The notes under the pieces: model-generated | What the model was told of the DNA's origin: nothing | The model's input: the letters and a program-made list of their open reading frames with translations, nothing else | Database searches by the model: none | Source: Pseudomonadota bacterium | GTDB taxonomy: Bacteria > Desulfobacterota > Syntrophobacteria > Syntrophobacterales > Syntrophobacteraceae | Reading direction: 5' to 3' | Assembly: GCA_023416335.1 (NCBI GenBank) | Contig: JAEZHY010000153.1 | Location: 1 to 40,123 of the forward strand | Length of the DNA stretch: 40,123 nucleotides | Shown: positions 33,859-40,123 of the stretch, piece by piece | Layout of the letters: every line of letters starts with the position of its first letter | Position numbering within the stretch: the first letter of the stretch is position 1 | Position numbers and translations under genes: made by a program

Positions 33859-35238
33859 TTACGCCCTTATTTCCTTTTCCGGTTTGAGCCGGTTTTCAAG
33901 ACGCGTGCAAAGATCGTTGAAATCTTCCTCGAAGGCTGCCGGGTTGCGGCTGGTACGGCCGGCAACCGCAATTATAAGACCTTTTCCGCTCTTGTCCGGC
34001 TCGGCACATACCCACAGTTTCTTGTGGCTGGAATAAAAAGTGAGGCCTATGCAGAGAACCATGACGGAAAAACCGAGCCATACGAGCCAGACTCCCGGGT
34101 CTTTTTTAACCTGCAGGCCCGTAAAGCGCGCCTGTTCGGTCCGCAGCACCCGGACCTGGTAATTCTGGACCCGGTTGCCGTGAAAATCGGGCCGATTCAC
34201 GAGGATCCAGGACCCGGAAAGGGATTCCTGACCGTCCTTGCCGATAACGATTCCCAGCGCCGGTCCCACCCGCATCAGGTTCTCCTGGTACTCGGAGATC
34301 TGGAGCTGATCTTTTGTGCCGGGGATAGTCCTGACTTCGCGGTATGGAAGAGTCATGGTGACCGTTTTCCCGGAGTCGCGGTCCTTGAGTTCGATTTCGG
34401 CCTCTTTCAGCATGGTGCCGTAAGATGCCTGATAAAAAGTGACCCCGTTATAGGTAAGCGGGTCGTTTACACGAATGGATTCCTTGACGACTTCTTTGTT
34501 CCCGTCCAGGATGACAAGGTCCGACCTGTAATCCTGCGGAGCGCCATTGTCATAGAAGGAAACATCGAACTTGTCGCACCGGATCTCGAATGGAAGCGTG
34601 ATGAAACTGTCGCCGCTTGAAAGGACCACTTCGTTTGTCGTCGATCCTTCGGGAAGATTAATGAAACCCTTGAAACCCAGAACCGAGCCGGCCAGTGCTC
34701 CCGCGAGAACGACCAGAACGCTGAGATGGACCCCGTAGACCATGAGCCTGCTCCAGCGCCCTTTTTCGTTCACGGCGCAAAAGGCCCCGGCCAATTCCTG
34801 TTCCTGGAGCGGGCCGAAAGTCTCGGCGACTGCCTCCTTCAGAACCGACTGAGCTTCCGCCATCTGCATTCGTACCGGAAATATCCGGCTGTACCCGAAC
34901 TTGGAGAGCTTGTCCGAATCGAACGGATCTTCGCGTTTTCTGAGCAGCCGAACCGTTTTCGGAAGGCGATCCAGAGTACAGGCAAGCAGGTTGATGCAGA
35001 GCAGCAAGAGCAGAATTCTGAACCACATGGTGTGGTAGAGATTGTTCAACCCGAGCAGATTTATCGCCGACGCCATAGCGGGGCTGAAATGCTGCTGTAC
35101 TTCGGCAGGACCGGTTCCCTGGGGAAGAAGGGTTCCGACGATCGAGGCTGCCGCCAAAGTAAAGAAAAGAAACAGGGTCAATTTCAGGGAGGCAAGGGCG
35201 TCGAGTATCCTGGACGCGGTGCCGTTATCCTTTGACAT
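33859..35238 (-). CDS. resB: Cytochrome c biogenesis protein ResB (Ccs1)
   Basis: This 459-residue partner of CcsA has three N-terminal membrane helices (about 17-40, 68-88 and 165-190), a large periplasmic domain (about 195-385) and a final helix at about 390-410 (VWLVWLGFSVMVLCIGLTFY). Characteristic stretches are IVGTLLPQG, DPLTYNGVTFYQASYG and the C-terminal HKKLWV. It carries apocytochrome to the haem ligation site. It is the first gene of the run that ends in hgcB; its promoter should lie in the 307-bp gap upstream. Confidence 0.94.
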   Translation of the reverse strand: MSKDNGTASRILDALASLKLTLFLFFTLAAASIVGTLLPQGTGPAEVQQHFSPAMASAINLLGLNNLYHTMWFRILLLLLCINLLACTLDRLPKTVRLLRKREDPFDSDKLSKFGYSRIFPVRMQMAEAQSVLKEAVAETFGPLQEQELAGAFCAVNEKGRWSRLMVYGVHLSVLVVLAGALAGSVLGFKGFINLPEGSTTNEVVLSSGDSFITLPFEIRCDKFDVSFYDNGAPQDYRSDLVILDGNKEVVKESIRVNDPLTYNGVTFYQASYGTMLKEAEIELKDRDSGKTVTMTLPYREVRTIPGTKDQLQISEYQENLMRVGPALGIVIGKDGQESLSGSWILVNRPDFHGNRVQNYQVRVLRTEQARFTGLQVKKDPGVWLVWLGFSVMVLCIGLTFYSSHKKLWVCAEPDKSGKGLIIAVAGRTSRNPAAFEEDFNDLCTRLENRLKPEKEIRA

Positions 35239-35545
35239 GTAAGGTCCACCCTTCGGATTTTATTGGGAAATAAACCAAGCCTAAATAACCTTTATAATTT
35301 TTTCCGACAATACGAGCAGCGGAAATATTCGCCTGGAAAGCCGAACAGCGTAGAGCGGTGAGACCTGCAGGTGGGGGAGCGAAGCGCTGTGTCTTTCTCG
35401 TTCCCACCATCCGGCCACCCGGAAAAGTTACAGAAAACGATCTAGTAAATCATAAGCCGGCAAATCCCGCAAGGCCATTGGACTTTGGGGAACACGGCAC
35501 CATAGAATCCGGAGATAATAATCATGCGGTATCTGCCGTCCAGGG
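35239..35545. other. Intergenic region resB / mutT
   Basis: These 307 bp lie between two minus-strand genes and should contain the promoter of the resB-to-hgcB run. A short segment at about 35370-35415 (GGGGGAGCGAAGCG and CCCACCATCCGGCCACC) resembles parts of the dispersed repeats at 37341-37352 and 23813. No gene and no strong promoter consensus is seen. Confidence 0.4.
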
Positions 35546-35956
35546 CTAGTGAGATGGATCTGAGGGCCGCGGAAATTCCGAAAGGCCTTCCAGGTAAGGA
35601 ATCAAAAGGCGGTCGGCCTCGGTGAGGCGCATCCCTTTCAGCTCCGATATGTAAGCCCATTTGAAGGCGACGTGTTCCCGCAGGCACATTTGTCCGCCTG
35701 AAACAGCGCACCAGAAAACATGGAGATCGATCGAAAAATCCCTGTCGCTGTAGGAAATGGTTCTGAAGAATTTATGCACGACGACCTCGAGACACAACTC
35801 TTCCCTGATCTCCCGTATCAGGGAAGCCTCCAGTTCCTCACCGATTTCAACCTTTCCGCCGGGGAATTCCCAGAGCAGCCCGAACTTCTTCCAGGGCGGC
35901 CGCTGCGCGACGAATATTCTCTTCCCCTCTGGAATGAGTGCGGCGGTTACAACCAT
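35546..35956 (-). CDS. mutT: MutT/Nudix hydrolase (8-oxo-dGTPase-like)
   Basis: This 136-residue Nudix protein resembles MutT, which removes 8-oxo-dGTP. The Nudix box is GGKVEIGEELEASL then IREIREELCLEV; all catalytic Glu residues are present, and the usual Gly near the end of the box is Cys. MVVTAALIPEGKRIFVAQRP and LLWEFPGG are typical MutT stretches. I chose the ATG at 35956 because the homologous domain starts there and AAAGGA precedes it. CTP pyrophosphohydrolase (NudG) activity is an alternative. Confidence 0.88.
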   Translation of the reverse strand: MVVTAALIPEGKRIFVAQRPPWKKFGLLWEFPGGKVEIGEELEASLIREIREELCLEVVVHKFFRTISYSDRDFSIDLHVFWCAVSGGQMCLREHVAFKWAYISELKGMRLTEADRLLIPYLEGLSEFPRPSDPSH

Positions 35957-36266
35957 GCTAGAAAAATCCTTTCGTAATGCCGATTTAGTCCGGAAATGGT
36001 CCATGCGGGCCGTCCTCCGATCGATCTTCGGGGGCTCCGGCCGCCAAAGCGGCGGGTCGGACTTTGAAAATAGCCTTGCGCTGATAAAAAGACCAGCGTT
36101 TCGGATTCGATCCGTCCCGCAGGTCTTACATTATTGAGTAAAAAAGAGTTAGGAGCAGGAGGTACAGCCTCTTGCCTGCCGGCCTGAGAATGATCACGTA
36201 TTTATCCGGAGGGAATCCGCAATTGTGGGTCGTGTTGAGAATTGTGCCTGATGATGGGAGGGGAAA

Positions 36267-37208
36267 ATGTCTGGGAGAGAAGGGGTGGAGATGGAATATG
36301 ACGTAGTGATCCTGGGGAGCGGGCCCGCCGGATTGCAAGCGGCGGTGCATGCTGCCAGGGCGAAGGTGAAGGTGGCGGTCCTGGGCAGGATGCAGAGCAG
36401 TTCCCTGTACAAAGCTCATATCGAGAATTACTGCTGCATCAATTCGACGATCTCCGGCGAGGCTGTACTCACGGAGGGCAGGAACCAGGCGGAAAGATTT
36501 GGCGCTCGGGTCATGGACGTCGACGTGCTGAGCCTAGCGCGTGATGACGACAGCCGCTTTCGCATCAATCTCGAATCAGGCGAAACACTGCTCGCCTGGT
36601 CCGTTATCCTGGCAATGGGAGTATCCAGAAACAAGCTCAACGTCCGGGGAGAAAAGGAATTGCTCGGCCGTGGGGTCAGCTATTGCGTCGATTGCGACGC
36701 GAATTTCTTCCGCAACCAGGCTGTGGCCGTTGTGGGGGCGGGCAGCGCAGCGGCATCCGGTGCCCTCAGGCTGCTACTCACCGCAAAAGAAGTTCACCTC
36801 GTGTGTAATCGTCTCGAAATTTCCGAGCACCTTCGGTACCAGATCGAGTGCAGCAGCATCAAACTCCATGAAAGCTGCGTAAAGATGATCCTGGGTGAAA
36901 CGGAAGTCGAGGGGCTGCAGCTCGAAAGCGGCGAAAAGATAGACGTCAACGGGGTCTTTATCGAACTCGGCGCGAAGGGTGCCATTGAACTTGCGTCCGT
37001 CCTGGGCGTCGCGCTCGATCCCGCCACGATGCGCTATGTTGCCGTAAACAAGAAGCAGGAGACCAATGTTCCCGGCCTGTATGCGGCCGGAGACATCTGC
37101 GGCCCCCCCTGGCAAATGGCAAAGGCGGTCGGAGAAGGCTGCGTGGCCGGCCTTGAGGCCTCGATGTACGCCAGGCGTGAGCGAACCAAAGCCGGGAAAG
37201 CGGCATAG
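36267..37208 (+). CDS. Thioredoxin-reductase-like flavoprotein with altered pyridine nucleotide site
   Basis: This 313-residue protein matches low-molecular-weight thioredoxin reductase: FAD motif GSGPAG (17-22), redox cysteines CVDC (140-143), second Rossmann motif GAGSAA (157-162) and the FAD-binding VPGLYAAGDICGPPWQMAKAVGEG. Two things differ from NADPH-dependent TrxB. The second glycine motif lacks the usual acidic or Asn-Thr residues, and the HRR segment that binds the NADPH phosphate reads VCNRLEI. It may therefore use NADH or, as in ferredoxin-dependent flavin thioredoxin reductases of anaerobes, another electron donor. No thioredoxin gene adjoins it. A GGGAGG lies about 7 bp before the ATG; an ATG at 36291 is an alternative start. 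Confidence 0.82.
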   Translation: MSGREGVEMEYDVVILGSGPAGLQAAVHAARAKVKVAVLGRMQSSSLYKAHIENYCCINSTISGEAVLTEGRNQAERFGARVMDVDVLSLARDDDSRFRINLESGETLLAWSVILAMGVSRNKLNVRGEKELLGRGVSYCVDCDANFFRNQAVAVVGAGSAAASGALRLLLTAKEVHLVCNRLEISEHLRYQIECSSIKLHESCVKMILGETEVEGLQLESGEKIDVNGVFIELGAKGAIELASVLGVALDPATMRYVAVNKKQETNVPGLYAAGDICGPPWQMAKAVGEGCVAGLEASMYARRERTKAGKAA

Positions 37209-37310
37209 TACAAGCAAAAAAGATAAAAAAGATAAAAGCTTTTACCACGAAAGCCACGAAATACACCAAAGAAAACAATATCATAGCCCCGGAAGGCGCC
37301 GGGGTTGCGG

Positions 37311-37341
37311 TAGGGTGGGCACAGGTTTTATCGTGCCCACC
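37311..37341. repeat. REP-like palindrome, family B
   Basis: TAGGGTGGGCAC (37311-37322) pairs with GTGCCCACC (37333-37341) around a short loop; the outer pairs are lost in this copy. Confidence 0.75.
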
Positions 37342-37437
37342 GTCCGGCCACCAGAAGGGGATATCTTTGTTCCTCCGCACCTGGCCAATCAAGAAGAACC
37401 GAAATACACGAAAAAAAGAGGTGGAAAAGATTCCGCT

Positions 37438-37463
37438 GGTTCCCAAGGTCCGCCTTGGGAACC
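37438..37463. repeat. Dispersed hairpin repeat, family A (perfect copy)
   Basis: GGTTCCCAAGG (37438-37448) and CCTTGGGAACC (37453-37463) form a perfect 11-bp stem with a TCCG loop. The tail CCCGTCCCGG follows as in the copy at 28294. Confidence 0.85.
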
Positions 37464-37822
37464 CCGTCCCGGAAAGCCTGCATTTGGGGCCGGGTGCGAA
37501 GCACAAGAGGACAAACGAGAGAGGTGACAGGGAGGGCGAACGGTTTCATGGCCCCTTAAACCATCCGACGGCAATACTCCGGAACGAATGTAGCGGATGC
37601 GTGTTGTCCTTTCAGCTCACTGCTCACCGTTCACTCCTGTTCACCGCTTTTTGTTCTTCGTTAGTTTCAACTTTTGCGGTATAAAGGCAGTAGTTACAGA
37701 ACTCTCTATGCGTTCAATCTAAAGCTCCTGATTTACCGATTGCCCTTCTCATTCTCGCACTCCAGATCAGATCGGAAAGGTCCCCCGGCAAGGCGCGACG
37801 TTCAACGGAAAAGGCTTGGACA

Positions 37823-40114
37823 ATGGATTCACAGCCTGTACCCGCACCCAGGAACAGTCGTCAGGCAGCCCGAGGCTCTGATGTTTTGGACCTGGATTTC
37901 TTCCGGCGCTGCTTCGATGAGTTTCCCGACCCGGTCATAGTTGCCGACATGCAGCGGCGAGTCGTGTTTCTGAACAACTCCGCCCGGCTTCTGACCGGCC
38001 GATCCACGAAACACGGTCCGACGGCTCTTTCGGAATTCTTTCGTTCCGATGCCGGGGACAAACGGGTATTTCCCTTCAAAAGATTTCTGGACAAGAAACC
38101 GACCGGGCGTGTTCAAGCCTGCTTGAAAGATTGCTATGGAGAGTGGCGGCCCTTTTCCCTGTCCGCGCAGGTTATCCGCGGCTATGACGGCAGGCCCGCC
38201 GGGTATCTGGCAATAGCCCGGGAAGTGTCCGCAAGCTCTGCCAGGGCGAAAAACTATATTCTGGATACCATCTTTCCCAGTCTGATCAGCAACTTCCCGA
38301 TGCCCTTCTTCACCGTCGATGCAAACATGACGGTCACCTACATGAACGACCACCTGGAACGGCTGACCGGCTACAGCAGGTGTGAAGTGGTGAACCGCAT
38401 GACCTGTGCCCAACTGCTCAGGACCGAACACTGCAACACGAACGCCTGCACGCTGAAACAGGCGATGGAAAGCAGGGTATCCGTCTCCGGACTGCGGCAG
38501 GTTATCCAGGACCGTGAAGGACGCCAGATACCGGTTTCCGTCCACTCCACCATGATGACTGATTCCGGGGACAACGTGATCGGCGGATTCGAGGCCGTAC
38601 GCGACATCACGCCTGTAGTCGAGGCCGAGCAGAAGATCAGAATGCTCATCGACATTACCCAGGAAGGCATTCTGATGGTGGATGAGAACAACCGGGTTAT
38701 CTACGCCAACTCGAAAATCGGCGACATACTGGAGCGTCGGAAAGAGGAGATCGTCGGCAAGGACGTCAGGGAAGTCCTTCCGTACCAGCTGCTCAACATA
38801 GTGAGCGACCTTGTGGAAAAGGTGAGCCCGGAAGATCCTCAGCTTCTGCGTTTTTGCAGCACAATCCAGCGCTCTGAAACGCTGCAGCAGGAGTTTCGCG
38901 CCTTCGAGACCTGCATAGTTGCATCGTGTATCGGCAAAAGCCTGATAGTCTGCCTCTATTTTCACGACCTGACGAAGCATATCGAAATAGAGCGCCAGCT
39001 ATACGACGCCAACAGTTTTCTCAACAACATCATCATGAGTTCGGCCGACGGGATTGTGGTTCTCGATACTAAAGGAACCGTTCTGATTTTCAATGATGCG
39101 GCCCAGCGCATACTGGGCTACAGCGCAGAGGAGATAATCGGCCAGCCCAAGGCGCTGGAAAAGTTGTGCCGCCCCGAACTTGCACGGGAAGTAATGCGGC
39201 GCATGCGCAGCGACGAACACGGCAAACTCGCATCGACCCGTGTGACCCTCGTGCGCAAAGACGGAGAAGAGGTACCGGTCAACTTCTCGGCTGCAATCAT
39301 AAAGAAGCAGGGAAGGGAAATAGGCAGTGTGGGCATATTTTCCGATCTCCGTGAGCGCATGCGCATACGCAAGGAGCTCGAGGAGGCCAAAATCCAGCTG
39401 ATGCAGGCGGAAAAGATTGCCTCGATCGGAAGACTGGCTGCGGGCGTCGCCCACGAAATCAACAACCCGCTTTCCGGCATCCTGATTTACGCGGATATCC
39501 TCTTGAAGGAACTGTCCCACAGCGCGCAATGCAGTGAAGATCTGCAGGAAATCATCAATCAAACCCTCCGCTGCAAGGAGATCGTGACTCGGCTCCTCAA
39601 TTTCAGCAGGCAGTCCGTGGGGCGGCTGCTCTCCTTAGATATCAATCTTGTTATCAGGGGCGCAAGCGATCTGCTCGCGAAACAGGCACTTTTTCAGAAC
39701 ATCGAATTCATTATGGACCTTCAGCCCGATATTCCCCAGATGAAGGGAGATCCCGGGCAGCTTCAACAGGTCTTTACGAACCTCATTCTCAATGCCGGAG
39801 TGGCCATAAAAGGGAAGGGCAAAATACTCATAGGCAGCAGGTTCGACCACCAGATGGAAAAGGTCGTGCTGACGTTCGAGGATACCGGTCCGGGTATTTC
39901 GCCGGACATAATGGGCAAAATATTCGAACCATTTTTTACGACCAAGGGACCGGGGGAAGGGACGGGGCTCGGCCTGTCTGTGGCCTACGGCATCATCCAG
40001 CAGCACGGAGGCGGAATAACAGCCGGCAATTCGCCCTCCGGCGGGGCCGTGTTCACGGTCGTTCTTCCCCTGGAATGTCCCGAGAGTCAGATCGAATTCA
40101 CGTTCCATGCGTAA
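37823..40114 (+). CDS. PAS-domain sensor histidine kinase
   Basis: This 763-residue kinase has no membrane helix and carries about four PAS domains (about 28-130, 150-270, 275-395 and 400-525), then HisKA and HATPase. The second PAS has a Cys pair in TEHCNTNACTLKQAM, a variant seen in redox-linked PAS domains. The H box is GVAHEINNPLSG with the phospho-accepting His544, and the ATPase boxes are present (NLILNA, DTGPGI, GTGLGLSVAYGI). This type usually works with an NtrC-family response regulator. The stop codon is followed at once by GGAG (40115-40118), so a downstream gene probably starts just beyond the window. The repeat-filled gap upstream holds its promoter. Confidence 0.92.
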   Translation: MDSQPVPAPRNSRQAARGSDVLDLDFFRRCFDEFPDPVIVADMQRRVVFLNNSARLLTGRSTKHGPTALSEFFRSDAGDKRVFPFKRFLDKKPTGRVQACLKDCYGEWRPFSLSAQVIRGYDGRPAGYLAIAREVSASSARAKNYILDTIFPSLISNFPMPFFTVDANMTVTYMNDHLERLTGYSRCEVVNRMTCAQLLRTEHCNTNACTLKQAMESRVSVSGLRQVIQDREGRQIPVSVHSTMMTDSGDNVIGGFEAVRDITPVVEAEQKIRMLIDITQEGILMVDENNRVIYANSKIGDILERRKEEIVGKDVREVLPYQLLNIVSDLVEKVSPEDPQLLRFCSTIQRSETLQQEFRAFETCIVASCIGKSLIVCLYFHDLTKHIEIERQLYDANSFLNNIIMSSADGIVVLDTKGTVLIFNDAAQRILGYSAEEIIGQPKALEKLCRPELAREVMRRMRSDEHGKLASTRVTLVRKDGEEVPVNFSAAIIKKQGREIGSVGIFSDLRERMRIRKELEEAKIQLMQAEKIASIGRLAAGVAHEINNPLSGILIYADILLKELSHSAQCSEDLQEIINQTLRCKEIVTRLLNFSRQSVGRLLSLDINLVIRGASDLLAKQALFQNIEFIMDLQPDIPQMKGDPGQLQQVFTNLILNAGVAIKGKGKILIGSRFDHQMEKVVLTFEDTGPGISPDIMGKIFEPFFTTKGPGEGTGLGLSVAYGIIQQHGGGITAGNSPSGGAVFTVVLPLECPESQIEFTFHA

Positions 40115-40123
40115 GGAGTGTCT

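Larger units (their letters stand above)
37209..37822. repeat. Repeat-filled gap upstream of the PAS kinase
   Basis: This gap repeats the module order seen elsewhere. CCACGAAA-type motifs are at 37243-37277. A CCCCGG-CCGGGG hairpin without T tract is at 37287-37303. A family B REP-like palindrome is at about 37311-37341, a family A hairpin at 37438-37463, and a CAGCTCACTGCTCACC segment at 37613-37645. No gene is visible; the kinase promoter should lie in the last ~150 bp. Confidence 0.7.

Noticed and set aside
37287..37303. A CCCCGG/CCGGGG hairpin as the terminator of the TrxB-like gene
   Set aside because: It lacks a T tract on either side and sits within repeat-derived sequence.
1..40123. 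tRNA or rRNA genes
   Set aside because: No TTCRANY arm with a matching acceptor stem and no rRNA-like sequence was noticed on either strand; a tRNAscan run would settle it.

Overview
The window reads as chromosome from an anaerobic deltaproteobacterium (Desulfobacterota), most like the Syntrophobacter group of sulfate reducers and syntrophs. The assignment rests on gene content: a mercury-methylation pair (hgcA/hgcB), system II (ResB/CcsA) cytochrome c maturation next to a Tat operon, a TtuA-type tRNA thiolase, an AmmeMemoRadiSam-type fusion, and a probable selenocysteine codon. It is inference; no rRNA or tRNA gene is present to confirm it.

Layout. (1) 1-10076, minus strand: a type II secretion operon in the order gspE-F-H-I-J-K-L-M-D. 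gspD runs off the left edge. No gspG or gspC is present, and a mosaic of dispersed repeats sits between gspH and gspI. (2) 10551-13406, plus strand: an Mrp/NBP35 P-loop ATPase and a transketolase. (3) 13360-17776, minus strand: a zinc-dependent phospholipase C-like protein, an unknown protein, a MEMO1-AMMECR1 fusion, a SixA-like phosphatase and a VWA-like protein with a ruined metal site. (4) 18037-19893, plus strand: a GH15 glucoamylase/trehalase-like enzyme. (5) 20056-23027, minus strand: a PhoR-like kinase, PhoU and a small exported protein. The kinase has Arg where the phospho-accepting His should be. (6) 23299-28924: a small exported protein with a terminator, a repeat-filled gap, a family 2 glycosyltransferase with TtuA, a radical SAM protein with an SDR reductase, a second repeat-filled gap and a cupin. 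(7) 29035-35238, minus strand: resB-ccsA-tatA-tatB-tatC-rdgB-hgcA-hgcB, all co-oriented. (8) 35546-40114: a MutT-like Nudix hydrolase, a thioredoxin-reductase-like flavoprotein, a third repeat-filled gap and a PAS-rich sensor kinase.

The main discovery candidate is hgcA. Family-conserved sequence continues at least 30 codons upstream of the first ATG, and no ATG, GTG or TTG precedes it until an in-frame TGA. Beyond the TGA the same frame stays open back to a GTG with a good ribosome-binding site. A perfect 7-bp hairpin with a 5-nt loop lies 11 nt after the TGA, which fits a bacterial SECIS. I read this as a selenocysteine-containing HgcA (Cys37-Sec38).

A second theme is a set of dispersed palindromic repeats. 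One family begins GTAGGGTGGGCAC (REP-like); another is a GGTTCCCAAG hairpin with a TCCG loop. They occur in mosaics in nearly every larger gap and inside the secretion operon.
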